Positions 44,917 to 54,143 of a DNA stretch of 64,000 bases are shown one piece after another. The DNA comes from Mesorhizobium sp. WSM2240. GTDB taxonomy: Bacteria > Pseudomonadota > Alphaproteobacteria > Rhizobiales > Rhizobiaceae. The DNA lies in contig NZ_CP159253.1 of NCBI RefSeq assembly GCF_040438645.1, positions 1,922,001 through 1,986,000 on the forward strand, read 5' to 3'. The stretch's first letter is position 1, and every line of letters starts with the position of its first letter. A program made the position numbers and the translations under genes. The notes below the pieces were generated by a model. It did not search any database. It saw only the letters and a list, made by a program, of their open reading frames with translations, and had not been told where the DNA came from.

Positions 44917-45795
44917 ATGACCGCTCTCGCCGCAAATGCAGGACAAAGCCGCTGGTGGCGCAGCCGCACGGTGCGCCGTTTCACCAGCCATCATCTGGCG
45001 CTGCTGGGGCTGGCGATGATCACCCTTCTCACGCTGGCATGCGTCTTCGGCCCCTATCTTCTGCCCTATGATTCGCTCTACATCGATTTGCGCGCCCGGT
45101 TTTCCCCACCGCTGACCGGCCACCATTATCTGGGGACAGACCCGCTGGGGCGCGATCTGGCAGCGAGATTGCTCATGGCGGGAAGGATCTCGCTGGCGGT
45201 GGCCTTCTTCGCCATGTTGCTGTCGACGCTGATCGGAACGCTCGTCGGCGTAATCGCGGGCTATCGCGGCGGCTGGATCGGCGCGGCGCTGATGCGCACG
45301 GTCGACGGTTTTCTGTCGTTCCCGTCGATCTTCCTGCTGCTGGCCTTGGCCGCGGCGCTGAAGCCGAGCCCGGCCATGGTCACCGTCATCATCGCCGTCA
45401 CCAGCTGGATGGAAGTGGCCCGAATCGTCGAGGCCGAGGTCCGCTCACTGCGCGAGCGCGAGTTCGTTCTGGCCGGGCGCATGCTGGGACTGAGCGGGAC
45501 GCATATCATGTTCCGCGAGATACTTCCCAACGCCATTGGCCCAATCATCGTCGCCGCTACTCTAACGGTCGCTCACGCCATCCTGCTGGAGGCCTACATC
45601 AGCTTTCTTGGATATGGGATTCAGCCGCCACTGGCCAGCTGGGGCAACATGCTTGAGGGGGCCCAGCAATATCTGGCGAGCGCGCCCTGGCTGGCGATCA
45701 TCCCCGGCGCCGCCATCACTATCGCCGTAACCAGCTTCAACTTTATCGGTGACGGACTACGCGACGCGCTCGATGTTCGAGATGACCGTGTCTGA
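44917..45795 (+). CDS. ABC importer permease, DppC type
   Basis: A 292-residue membrane permease with LLPYDSLYIDLRARFSPPL, HYLGTDPLGRDLAARLLMAG, the EAA loop (FVLAGRMLGLSGTHIMFREILPN) and a GDGLRDALDVRDDRV end. The ATG at 44917 has an ACAGGAGG site eight bases upstream; the frame extends to 44878 without a supported start. Its end overlaps the FAD oxidase gene by 14 bases. Confidence 0.92.
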   Translation: MTALAANAGQSRWWRSRTVRRFTSHHLALLGLAMITLLTLACVFGPYLLPYDSLYIDLRARFSPPLTGHHYLGTDPLGRDLAARLLMAGRISLAVAFFAMLLSTLIGTLVGVIAGYRGGWIGAALMRTVDGFLSFPSIFLLLALAAALKPSPAMVTVIIAVTSWMEVARIVEAEVRSLREREFVLAGRMLGLSGTHIMFREILPNAIGPIIVAATLTVAHAILLEAYISFLGYGIQPPLASWGNMLEGAQQYLASAPWLAIIPGAAITIAVTSFNFIGDGLRDALDVRDDRV

Positions 45796-47164
45796 TTTCG
45801 TCAGCAAACGCGACTCACTGCAGATCCCAACAACGCAACGGGAAGTAGCGCACGTGCATCAGGAGAAAGTCGCCGATAAGAACACGCCCTACTGGTGGGA
45901 AGCCGCACCTGTTAGGCCGCTGCCGTCGCAGCCCCTGGCAAAGCGGCTCGACGTGGCAATCGTCGGCGCTGGCTATGCCGGGCTGTCCGCCGGGCTGGTC
46001 CTGGCCCGCGAAGGGCGTTCCGTTGCGGCCTTTGATGCGATGAATCCCGGCGAGGGGGCCTCGTCACGCAACGGCGGCATCACCAGTGGAACCATCCGCC
46101 CGGACTACGCCGCGATCGCCCGGCGCTTCGGTGAAGAGAAGGCGATGGCGATCGAGGCCGAGGGCAAGATCGCCCGCGATTTCTTGTACGACTTCATCAA
46201 AACCGAAGGGCTCGACTGCGATTTCCGGCTGGTTGGCGCCTTCAAGGGGGCCCTCGGATACAACCAGTACGAGACAATGGCCCGCGGCGCCGAGAGATTG
46301 GCTAAGGTGCTGAGGATCGAGTGCTACGCCGTTCCGCATCCCGAGCAGCGCAACTATATTGGCACCGACTTCTACCGCGGCGGCACGGTCCGGATGGACA
46401 TCGGCGGACTGCATCCGGCCAAGTTCCACGCCGAGCTTCTGCGGGTGGCGCTTGCCTCCGGGCTGGCTGTCCATGCGAACACGCCTGTTTTTGCAATCAA
46501 AAGGGAAGGCGACGGGTTCCGGGTCACCACATCGGCCGGCCCGGTGCAGGCGCGGCAGGTGCTGGTCTGCACGAACGGGTATACAGATGGCGCAGCGCCC
46601 TTCCTGCGGCGTCGCCTGGTGCCCGTGCGCAGCCGGATCATCGTCACAGAGGAACTTGCGCCCGAATTGATGGCGCGGCTGATGCCGAAGCTGATGATGA
46701 TGGGCGAGAACCGTCAACTGGGCTTCTACTACCGCCCCACGCCGGACGGCAGGCGTATCCTGCTCGGCGGACGCGACAGCTCCCGCACCGGCGATCCGGC
46801 CGCGCCATCGCTCAGATTGCGCAACGGGCTGGTGGAACTCTTTCCCGAGTTGGAGAACGTTCGCCTTTCGCACAGCTGGTTCGGCAATGTGGCGATGAAT
46901 CGCGACATGCTGCCCCGCATCTTCGAGAAGGATGGCCTGGTCTATGCGGCCGGATTCTGCGGTTCCGGCGTGGTCTGGGCGCCCTGGCTCGGCATGCACG
47001 CGGCGCACAAGCTGATGGGTCGCGCGCAAGACGCCGGCACGGCTTTCGACTTCCGACCGCCAGCTTCCATCCCTTTCTATAGGGGCGAACCCTGGTTCTT
47101 GCCGGCGATCATCAAGGGCTATGCGCTGCAGGACAAGATCGCCTGGTGGCGGGCCCGCCGCTGA
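45782..47164 (+). CDS. FAD-dependent oxidoreductase (DAO family)
   Basis: A protein of about 460 residues with a 60-residue N-terminal lead (NTPYWWEAAPVRPLPSQ). The FAD motif is RLDVAIVGAGYAGLSAGLVLAREG, followed by ASSRNGGITSGTIRPDYA, the substrate domain, RRILLGGRDSSRTG and a C-terminal FCGSGVVWAPWLGMHAAHKLMG. The lead and the ASSRNGG motif are typical of the gamma-glutamylputrescine-oxidase/PuuB-like subgroup, which oxidises amines or N-substituted amino acids. It is the last gene of the importer operon. The start is uncertain, with ATGs at 45749, 45773 and 45782 in frame. A 32-residue relic of a similar C-terminus lies at 52485-52580. Confidence 0.87.
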   Translation: MTVSDFVSKRDSLQIPTTQREVAHVHQEKVADKNTPYWWEAAPVRPLPSQPLAKRLDVAIVGAGYAGLSAGLVLAREGRSVAAFDAMNPGEGASSRNGGITSGTIRPDYAAIARRFGEEKAMAIEAEGKIARDFLYDFIKTEGLDCDFRLVGAFKGALGYNQYETMARGAERLAKVLRIECYAVPHPEQRNYIGTDFYRGGTVRMDIGGLHPAKFHAELLRVALASGLAVHANTPVFAIKREGDGFRVTTSAGPVQARQVLVCTNGYTDGAAPFLRRRLVPVRSRIIVTEELAPELMARLMPKLMMMGENRQLGFYYRPTPDGRRILLGGRDSSRTGDPAAPSLRLRNGLVELFPELENVRLSHSWFGNVAMNRDMLPRIFEKDGLVYAAGFCGSGVVWAPWLGMHAAHKLMGRAQDAGTAFDFRPPASIPFYRGEPWFLPAIIKGYALQDKIAWWRARR

Positions 47165-47180
47165 CGGCCCGGTCGAGAGG

Positions 47181-47313
47181 ATGAACCGCACGATCAAGGA
47201 CGCCACGGTCAAACGCTTCTACTACGAGAGCCACGATCAGCTCAGGTAACACCTCGCCACTTCGTTGCCGCTTACAACTTCGCTCGCAGGCTCAAGACCC
47301 TCAAGCGCGATCC
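47181..47313 (+). pseudogene. IS481-family transposase relic (C-terminal end)
   Basis: The frame reads MNRTIKDATVKRFYYESHDQLR, then a TAA where the family has a codon for Gln or another residue. After a one-base shift it continues with FVAAYNFARRLKTLK. This is the conserved C-terminal stretch of IS481-type transposases. Only about 44 codons remain, with one stop and one frameshift, and no inverted repeats were identified. The relic marks a past insertion just after the FAD oxidase operon. Confidence 0.75.
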
Positions 47314-47515
47314 GACGCACTCGCGAGCAGGTGCCGCTCTGCGCGGAACTGGCACTCGATCGGGCTTGAGCAGCTCGTATCGATCAAGCGATCAAAAACC
47401 TGCATATCTGGCGAAGTCCTGGATGATTTCGGCACATTCTTTCGAACGCACGATGCGATGAAGGGCTGATCGGAACTTTGCTTCCGCATTCTTGGCAGCC
47501 GAGGTTGGTTGGAAC

Positions 47516-48838
47516 ATGTCGCCCCGAGTCGAACGCATTCACAGCGATGAGCGTCTCCCGGCCGAGGTCGACGTCGTCATCGTCGGCGGCGGCATCCTCG
47601 GCTCTACGGCCGCCTATTTCTTGGCGAAGCGTGGCCTCTCTGTGGCTCTGCTCGAGAAGGGCCACGTCGCCTGTGAACAATCGAGCCGAAACTGGGGTTG
47701 GTGCCGCCAGCAGAATCGCGATCGGCGCGAACTGCCGCTCTCGGTGATCTCCATGCGACTGTGGGACGAGCTCACGCGCGATATCAATCGGGACCTTGGA
47801 TTTCGACGCTGCGGTCTCGTCTATGCCACCCACGACGAGGCTGTGCTCGCCGGCTGGGAAAGGTGGCGCGAGGTCGCCAGGGAGTACGAAGTCGAGACCC
47901 GCTTGCTGAACCGGGCGGAAGTGGCCGAGCGCGTTCCCGAAGCGCGCGACAAATGGGTCGGCGGGACCTATTCGGACCGGGACGGTAAGGCCGAACCTGC
48001 GCTCGCCGCGCCGGCTATCGCCGATGGGGCCAGAGCTCTGGGCGCCACGATCCACCAGGGATGCGCCGCGCGGGCGCTCGACTTGGCCAATGGCAAGATC
48101 GCGGGCGTGCACACGGAGAAGGGCTACATCAGAACCAGCGCGGTGCTGTGCGCCGCTGGCGCTTGGTCCTCGCGCTTCTTGAGGCCGCTCGGAATCAGTT
48201 TCCCCCAAGCGAGCATCCGGCAGACCGCGCTGCGTTCCACCCCGACAATCAACATAGGCGAGGCGGTATCCACACCCTACTGCACGATCACGCGCCGACT
48301 GGACGGCAGCTATACGCTTGCGATCAGCGGCAAGGCGAACCTCGAATTCACGCCCCGGGCTATTCGGTATAGCCGGGAATTCATGCCGCAGTTCTTGCGT
48401 CGCCTGAAGAACGTCAGGCTCGGCATCGGCCAATCGTTCGTTTCGGGGCCGGATTCATTGCCGGCGCTCCTGACCAGCGACGATCGGATCTTCGAAAAGA
48501 ATCGCGTGTTGGATCCTCCACCCTTGAAATGGCTGGTAAGCCAAGTGGTGGAGAGTGTCCGGAAAACCTTCCCTCAACTCGGCGATATAGAGATCGATAG
48601 CGCCTGGGGCGGCTTCGTCGATTGCACGCCGGACGCAGTGCCTGTGGTGTCGCAGGTGGACGGGGTGAAAGGCCTCGTCCTCGCGGCGGGCTGCTCGGGC
48701 CACGGCTTCGGTTTGGGCCCGGGGCTTGGCCATCTGGCCGCAGAGCTCGTCGTAAACGACACGCCTTGCGTCGATCCTACACCGTTCCGCCTGTCGCGTC
48801 TGGTAGACGGCTCGAAGCTGGACATTGCCGCTATCTGA
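47516..48838 (+). CDS. FAD-dependent amino-acid oxidase/dehydrogenase (DAO family)
   Basis: A 440-residue oxidoreductase. The FAD motif is VDVVIVGGGILGSTAAYFLAKRG; CEQSSRNWGWCRQQNRDRRE, FRRCGLVYATHDEA and SYTLAISGKANLEFTP follow, and the C-terminal half is DSAWGGFVDCTPDAVPVVSQVDG, GCSGHGFGLGPGLGHL. It is a paralogue of the 38424 gene: the same QSSRNWGWCRQQNRD block and the same FRRCGL and SGHGFG segments. The ATG at 47516 is preferred over one eight codons upstream. It is followed by a LysR fragment and an ornithine cyclodeaminase gene, fitting amino-acid breakdown. Confidence 0.88.
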   Translation: MSPRVERIHSDERLPAEVDVVIVGGGILGSTAAYFLAKRGLSVALLEKGHVACEQSSRNWGWCRQQNRDRRELPLSVISMRLWDELTRDINRDLGFRRCGLVYATHDEAVLAGWERWREVAREYEVETRLLNRAEVAERVPEARDKWVGGTYSDRDGKAEPALAAPAIADGARALGATIHQGCAARALDLANGKIAGVHTEKGYIRTSAVLCAAGAWSSRFLRPLGISFPQASIRQTALRSTPTINIGEAVSTPYCTITRRLDGSYTLAISGKANLEFTPRAIRYSREFMPQFLRRLKNVRLGIGQSFVSGPDSLPALLTSDDRIFEKNRVLDPPPLKWLVSQVVESVRKTFPQLGDIEIDSAWGGFVDCTPDAVPVVSQVDGVKGLVLAAGCSGHGFGLGPGLGHLAAELVVNDTPCVDPTPFRLSRLVDGSKLDIAAI

Positions 48839-48886
48839 AGGTCAGCCGGAAGTCAGGCCTGACGCGCACCATCCCTCCACCCCTCG

Positions 48887-49147
48887 GTGCCGCGCCCAAC
48901 GGAAATTCGCTTCTACGACCATCACTTTCTGATCGTTGAAGCCGCATCGGCGGGGTTGGGCGTTGTCCTCAGTCCCATGGTCCTCGCAACCGACGACATA
49001 GATAGAGAGCGGCTCATCGCACCGGTCGGCTTCGATCCCGACGGAAGCGACTACGGGCTCATATGGACAGGAGAAACTGAACTGTCTGGGAAAGCCCACA
49101 ATCTTGCTCGATGGCTGGAAGCAGAATGCAAGATTTCGTTTGGCTAA
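48887..49147 (+). pseudogene. C-terminal fragment of a LysR-family regulator
   Basis: The frame encodes the last part of a LysR substrate-binding domain of GcvA type: EIRFYDHHFLIVEAASAGLG, VVLSPMVLATDDIDRERLI, and a W-x-ArWLEAE-like end. The DNA-binding domain and most of the effector domain are missing, and upstream sequence runs directly into the end of the FAD oxidase gene. It is a deletion remnant of a regulator that probably controlled neighbouring genes. Confidence 0.75.
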
Positions 49148-49190
49148 GCAGGTATGCAGTAGATGTCGGTCAAATCCCACGTGCGCTAGA

Positions 49191-50129
49191 TCAACGGTGG
49201 GACGCTTTAGCGCGGATCAGCGCCTCGGCCATGTAGAGATCCTGTAGGGATATGCCGGAACTGTCGAAGACGGTGATCTCCTCGTCGGAACGGCGTCCCG
49301 GCCCACGGCCTTCGATCACATCGCCGATTGGCGTCACGATGAGTGTGCCCGCTTCGACTGACTCGCGCACATGCTGGAACTCACCGATTTGAATGGACTG
49401 GGAAGGCAGGTCGCAAAACAGGCTGGCCCTCGACAATAATTCGCTCGTCAATTCGCGCTTGCCCGGGGCATCCGAACCCATGCTCACGATATGAGTCCCG
49501 GGTTTCACCCACGTCGCATCGAACAGCGGTTGGCGCGAGGGTGTCGCCGTCACCACGATGTCGGCCGCGCGTACGGCTTCTTCGGCCGGTACGGCGCGTG
49601 CAGTCAGGCCGTGGTTCCCGATCCGGTCTACGAAAGCGTCGCGGCGTGGTGAGGGACTGGCCACGACCAACACGGTCTCGATGGGGCGGATGCGAGCAAG
49701 GGCTGTCACCTCGAAACCCGCCTGATTGCCTGCGCCGAAGATCGCCAGAACCTTGGCTTGTCGGCGCGCGAGAAGGTCCGCCGCAACCGCGTCGGCGGCG
49801 GCGGTCCTATAGGCATTAACCTTGCCCGCCTCGACCACCGCGCCGAGGCGTCCTGTGTCCTGGTCGAGCAGCACGATGATCGAGTTGTGACGGGGAAGGC
49901 CACGTGCCGGATTGCGCGACCAGAAGGAGCCGATTTTCACGCCGGTAAGGTCGTTCGACGAACCGGATTTGATTGAGAAGGTATTGGTCGCCTCCCGTGC
50001 ACGCCCGAGAACCGCGGGAAAGACCAGGCTCTGTTTCGAAGCGGCAGCAACGAGAGCTCTCCGCACGGCTTCGAAAGCCAGTTCATGGGTGACCAGGGCG
50101 ACTGACTCCTCTTCGCTGATGTAAATCAT
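49191..50129 (-). CDS. Ornithine cyclodeaminase/mu-crystallin family protein
   Basis: A 312-residue NAD-dependent enzyme. It has FSIKSGSSNDLTGVKIGSFW, NSIIVLLDQDTGRLGAVVEAG, AYRTAAADAVAADLLA, the Rossmann motif AIFGAGNQAGFEVTAL, and VKPGTHIVSMGSDAPGKREL. The ATG at 50129 follows an AGGAGG site; the upstream extension of the frame is not supported. Members convert ornithine to proline or act as alanine/ketimine dehydrogenases. With D-threonine-aldolase-like and FAD oxidase genes nearby, reduction or deamination of a cyclic imino acid is plausible. Confidence 0.87.
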   Translation of the reverse strand: MIYISEEESVALVTHELAFEAVRRALVAAASKQSLVFPAVLGRAREATNTFSIKSGSSNDLTGVKIGSFWSRNPARGLPRHNSIIVLLDQDTGRLGAVVEAGKVNAYRTAAADAVAADLLARRQAKVLAIFGAGNQAGFEVTALARIRPIETVLVVASPSPRRDAFVDRIGNHGLTARAVPAEEAVRAADIVVTATPSRQPLFDATWVKPGTHIVSMGSDAPGKRELTSELLSRASLFCDLPSQSIQIGEFQHVRESVEAGTLIVTPIGDVIEGRGPGRRSDEEITVFDSSGISLQDLYMAEALIRAKASHR

Positions 50130-50427
50130 CCCGAATACCTCCTGAGCAACAAGCGGTTCATCGATGGGGAGTGTTGCGACTGCGATTGCGAGGGCTTGGA
50201 TCGCATTCATTGTGAATCGTGCGGGCGCGACACGGATCACCAAACGATCAAAGCGAGGCGATACGAGGTGCCGGATATACTTCGCCCGCTTTGCGCAGTT
50301 TGGTATGCCGGGGAATGGCCCAAAACGAATAATCTCGCTGATCTGAGCGGGCAAAACAGCAGCGAAATCTGCGCGCCGGACGCCACCTTGAGATTCGATC
50401 TCTGGGTAAATTGAAGGCGTCTTGCGC

Positions 50428-51294
50428 ATGGCCGTTGGGCTTAGCATAGACATCGTCGGCGATCCGACCGAGCTGACCGCGTTCGAGACCCGCCATGTGC
50501 CGGGCGCGCTGAAGCTGTCGCAGGAAATGGGCTGGCCTTACCGCAGCGAGGACTGGGAGTTTGCCGCCAGGGCGGGCGAGGGCCTCGTCCTTGAGCGTTC
50601 AGGCGAGGTGATCGGGTCGGCCATGTGGTGGAACTACGGGCAGGCCTATGCCTCGGCCGGGATGATCATCGTCACCCGCTCCGCGCAAGGCGGCGGCAAT
50701 GGCTCGCGCCTCTTCAACGCGTTGCTTGAGGCGACGGAAGGTCGCAACGTGCTGCTCAATTCGACCGAAGATGGGCTTACGCTCTACAGGCGACGCGGCT
50801 TCACCGTGTGGGGCACCGTGCTTCAGCACCAGGGCCAACTGAACGTCCCCGTACCCGCGAAGGCCTGCGCCGACATCAGGCCGGCGACGGTATCGGACCT
50901 GCCGGCACTCCGCGCCTTCGACGAACGGGCCACCGGAATGCCTCGCGGGCCGATGGTCGCTGCGCTTGCCGATGTGGGCGACGTGGTGGTGATCGACCGC
51001 CGTGGACGGGTCACCGGTTACGCGATCGCCAGGAAGTTCGGGCGCGGCTACGTTGTCGGCCCAGTGGCCGCCGAAAGCGCCGAAGACGCGCAACGCCTGA
51101 TCCTAGACCAGCTTTCGAGGCTCCACGGCCAGTTCGTGCGCATCGACGTCTATGCCGAGCATGGATTGGGCAACTGGCTGGAAAGACTGGGCCTTGTCAG
51201 GGTCGGTGGGGCCACCGCCATGGTCAAGGGGCGGCGACCAATGCCGGACGGTGCGGCCTGTATGTACGCCCTGGCGAACCAGTCCTTCGGTTAG
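50428..51294 (+). CDS. Tandem GNAT-type N-acetyltransferase
   Basis: A 288-residue protein with an N-terminal GNAT domain (GSAMWWNYGQAYASAGMIIVT, SAQGGGNGSRLFNALL, TEDGLTLYRRRGF). The second acetyltransferase-like domain is PATVSDLPALRAFDERATG, GYAIARKFGRGYVVGP, ending CMYALANQSFG. It is a paralogue of 28815-29693: both have GSAMW, QGGG, the GRGxVxGP segment and the same length. It precedes the D-threonine-aldolase-like gene by two bases and is divergent from the cyclodeaminase. Acetylation of an amino-acid-like intermediate is possible but not shown. Confidence 0.86.
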   Translation: MAVGLSIDIVGDPTELTAFETRHVPGALKLSQEMGWPYRSEDWEFAARAGEGLVLERSGEVIGSAMWWNYGQAYASAGMIIVTRSAQGGGNGSRLFNALLEATEGRNVLLNSTEDGLTLYRRRGFTVWGTVLQHQGQLNVPVPAKACADIRPATVSDLPALRAFDERATGMPRGPMVAALADVGDVVVIDRRGRVTGYAIARKFGRGYVVGPVAAESAEDAQRLILDQLSRLHGQFVRIDVYAEHGLGNWLERLGLVRVGGATAMVKGRRPMPDGAACMYALANQSFG

Positions 51295-51296
51295 TG

Positions 51297-52484
51297 ATGA
51301 GGAACATCGAGAACATGGAAACGAACGCGAAATCGCTGGAACCGGTCCAAAAGATCGATGGCCTTGTCACACCGGCGCTGCTGCTGGATCGCGGGAAGCT
51401 CGAGCGCAACATAAACCGGCTCGCCGACCACGCCAGGGCGCTGGGCGTCGTGTTGCGCCCGCACATGAAGACGGCCAAGAGCATTGACGTCGCCCGACAG
51501 GTCTTCCCCACTGAACCCGGCCCGATCACGGTCTCGACCATCGCCGAAGCGGAATACTTCGCCAGCCACGGCTATCGCGACATGACCTATGCGGTCGGCC
51601 CGTCGCCGGCCTCGGCTCTGCGTGCCTCGGAGCTCTGCCGCCGCACCGGCGTCGACCTGAAGCTGCTGCTTGATACCGTTGAACAGGCCGATGCCCTGGC
51701 CGATGTGCGCAAGGCCACGGGCGTTACTCCATCCGTGTTCATCGAACTGGATTGCGACGACCATCGCGGTGGACTGAAGCCGGACGACCCCAAGCTCATC
51801 GAGGTCGCCGACCGGGTGGTCGCGGCGGGCGCCCACCTCGTCGGCGTCCTCGCCCATGCGGGCGAGTCCTATGGTTTGAGCACGCCCGATGCTCTGGTGA
51901 GGGCAGCCGAGAACGAGCGTTCGGCTACCGTGCGAGCCGCCGAAATTCTGCGCGCTCGAGGCCATGCCTGTCCGATCGTCAGCCTCGGCTCGACGCCCAC
52001 TGCACACTTCGCCGAGAATCTCGATGGCGTCACCGAACTGCGCGCCGGTGTCTACATGTTCTTCGACCTCGTCCAGCACGGAGTCGGGGTCTGTGCCGTC
52101 GACGACATCGCGATTTCAGTGCTGGCCACGGTGGTCGGCGTTAAGCCGGAGAAGGGCTGGGTGCTTGTCGACGCGGGGTGGATGGCGCTCTCGCGCGATC
52201 GCGGCACCGCGAGCCAGCGGGTAGATCAGGGTTACGGCTTGGTATGCGACGAGGCGGGTCGCGTGCTCGAAGACGTGATCGTGTCACAGGCCAGCCAGGA
52301 ACACGGCATCCTGGCGATCCGCAGCGGCTCGGCCAAGAGCATGCCAGACCTTCGGGTCGGTACCCGGGTGCGGATCCTGCCAAACCACGCCTGCGCGATG
52401 GCCTGCCAGCACGATTTCTACAGCGTCGTCAACGGAGGAAGTCCGGAGATCGACGCGCGGTGGGAGCGGATCCGCGGCTGGTAG
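51297..52484 (+). CDS. D-threonine-aldolase-like PLP enzyme (DSD1 family)
   Basis: A protein of about 395 residues of the alanine-racemase-like fold III. It has LVTPALLLDRGKLERNINRL, RPHMKTAKSIDVAR with the PLP lysine, ITVSTIAEAEYFASHGYRDM, a DDHRGG segment and, at the C-terminus, the metal-binding HACAMACQHD. These are typical of D-threonine aldolase and D-serine dehydratase, which use PLP and a divalent metal. The ATG at 51297 is used; the one at 51315 has the better ribosome site. The stop is followed in the same frame by a relic of an FAD oxidoreductase C-terminus. Confidence 0.88.
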   Translation: MRNIENMETNAKSLEPVQKIDGLVTPALLLDRGKLERNINRLADHARALGVVLRPHMKTAKSIDVARQVFPTEPGPITVSTIAEAEYFASHGYRDMTYAVGPSPASALRASELCRRTGVDLKLLLDTVEQADALADVRKATGVTPSVFIELDCDDHRGGLKPDDPKLIEVADRVVAAGAHLVGVLAHAGESYGLSTPDALVRAAENERSATVRAAEILRARGHACPIVSLGSTPTAHFAENLDGVTELRAGVYMFFDLVQHGVGVCAVDDIAISVLATVVGVKPEKGWVLVDAGWMALSRDRGTASQRVDQGYGLVCDEAGRVLEDVIVSQASQEHGILAIRSGSAKSMPDLRVGTRVRILPNHACAMACQHDFYSVVNGGSPEIDARWERIRGW

Positions 52485-52580
52485 AAGTTCCGCTGGCCGG
52501 CGATCCCCGGATATTTCGGGCGTCCCCGGTTCTTGCCGATCCTCGGCGCCTACTATCGGATGAAGGACCTCGTGACATGA
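52485..52580 (+). pseudogene. C-terminal relic of an FAD oxidoreductase
   Basis: Directly after the stop of the DSD1-type gene and in the same frame, the sequence reads FRWPAIPGYFGRPRFLPILG, then AYYRMKDLVT and TGA. This resembles the extreme C-terminus of PuuB-like FAD oxidases, compare IPFYRGEPWFLPAII near the end of the 45782 gene. The rest of that gene is missing, so a deletion fused the two regions. The relic's TGA overlaps the ATG of the aldehyde dehydrogenase (ATGA), preserving what looks like the original junction. Confidence 0.65.
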
Positions 52581-54031
52581 CCACGCCCCTCGAGCACCTG
52601 TCTCGCAACGGCCGCCTCGGCACATTCTTCATCGACGGCGAATGGCGCGAGCCAAAGGGTACCGCCAGGGGCGTCGTGGTCAATCCGGCCACGGAAGAGG
52701 TCCTGACGCAATTTCCGCTCGGAAATGGCGAGGACGTGGACGCGGCCGTTTCCGCGGCCCGCCGGGCATTCGCCACCTGGGGCCTGACCGAGCCGGATTT
52801 CCGCGCGAGCTTGCTCCATCGTCTGCAGGCGCTGCTCGAGGAGCGCCGTGAACTCATCGCACAATGTCTGACCCTCGAAATGGGGGCCGCCATCGGCTAT
52901 GCGCGCACGGCGCAGGTTCCGCTGGCGATCGCCCATGTGAAAACCGCTCGCGATGTCCTGACAGCCTTCACCTTCGTCGAGCAGCGCGGCCACACCGCCG
53001 TCACCCGCGAACCGGTCGGTGTCTGCGCACTGATCACGCCCTGGAATTGGCCGCTCTACCAGATCACCGCCAAGGTAGCGCCGGCGCTCGCCGCAGGCTG
53101 CACGATCGTCTTGAAGCCAAGCGAGCTTTCTCCCTTGAGCGCCCTTCTGTTCGCCGAGGCGATTGAGGAAGCCGGGTTCCCGGCCGGTGTTTTTAACCTG
53201 GTGAATGGCGACGGGCCAGGCGTGGGTACAGGGCTTGCCTCCCATCCGGATGTGGATATGATCTCCATCACCGGCTCGACCCGCGCGGGCATCGCAGTTG
53301 CGCAGGCGGCGGCGCCGACGGTGAAGCGCGTCGCGCAGGAACTCGGCGGCAAGTCGCCGAACGTGATCCTGCCCGACGCCGACTTCGATCGCGCCGTCTC
53401 TCTGGGCGTAGCCGCCGGCTTCCGCAATCTCGGCCAGTCGTGCAGCGCGCCGACGCGCATGATCGTGCCGCGGGCGCGGCTTGCCGAGATCGAGTTGATC
53501 GCCGAGCGCGCCGCGGACGAGATCGTCGTCGGCGATCCTCTCTTGGAGACCACCACCCATGGTGCGATCGCCAACCGTGCCCAATTCGACCGGATCCAGG
53601 CCATGATCGGCGTCGCCATTTCGGAAGGCGCGAAACTCGTCACCGGCGGCGCGGGCCGTCCGGGCGGCCTGAACGCCGGGCTCTATGTTAGGCCGACGAT
53701 CTTTTCGGAGGTGCGCACTGACATGCACATCGCCCAGGAGGAGATCTTCGGCCCGGTTCTTTGCATCATCCCCTACGACACCGTGGACGAGGCAGTCGCT
53801 ATCGCCAACGACACGGTCTATGGCCTCGGGGCCCATGTGCAGGGCAGAGATATGGACCGTGCCAAAGACGTCGCGTCACGCATCCGCGCCGGTCAGGTGC
53901 ATCTCAACTACCCGGCCTGGGATCCCCACGCGCCGTTCGGAGGCTTCAAGCAATCCGGAAACGGACGCGAGTACGGTCTCGAGGGCATTTTGGAGTATCT
54001 CGAGGTCAAATCCATCCTCGGCTATTTCTAG
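52577..54031 (+). CDS. NAD-dependent aldehyde dehydrogenase
   Basis: A 484-residue aldehyde dehydrogenase. It has GVCALITPWNWPLYQITAKV, KPSELSPLSALLFAEAI, ISITGSTRAGIAVAQAAA, AQELGGKSPNVILPDADF with the general base, and RNLGQSCSAPTRMIVPRARL with the nucleophilic cysteine. EEIFGPVLCIIPYDTVDEAV and APFGGFKQSGNGREYGLEGI complete it. The QSCSAPTR motif is shared with gamma-aminobutyraldehyde- and betaine-aldehyde-type enzymes. The ATG overlaps the stop of an FAD oxidase relic, a common partner that would supply the aldehyde. The GntR-type regulator downstream is convergent. Confidence 0.9.
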   Translation: MTTPLEHLSRNGRLGTFFIDGEWREPKGTARGVVVNPATEEVLTQFPLGNGEDVDAAVSAARRAFATWGLTEPDFRASLLHRLQALLEERRELIAQCLTLEMGAAIGYARTAQVPLAIAHVKTARDVLTAFTFVEQRGHTAVTREPVGVCALITPWNWPLYQITAKVAPALAAGCTIVLKPSELSPLSALLFAEAIEEAGFPAGVFNLVNGDGPGVGTGLASHPDVDMISITGSTRAGIAVAQAAAPTVKRVAQELGGKSPNVILPDADFDRAVSLGVAAGFRNLGQSCSAPTRMIVPRARLAEIELIAERAADEIVVGDPLLETTTHGAIANRAQFDRIQAMIGVAISEGAKLVTGGAGRPGGLNAGLYVRPTIFSEVRTDMHIAQEEIFGPVLCIIPYDTVDEAVAIANDTVYGLGAHVQGRDMDRAKDVASRIRAGQVHLNYPAWDPHAPFGGFKQSGNGREYGLEGILEYLEVKSILGYF

Positions 54032-54143
54032 GCTCCTGCCTTGTGCACAAACGCTGGCCCTTCATGCTTATTGTGTCGCGATCAGCTGTCTTTTTTGGGA
54101 GACCTTCGAAGAGCCTCTGCCGTCCGAATGTGGGGAGCGCTGG

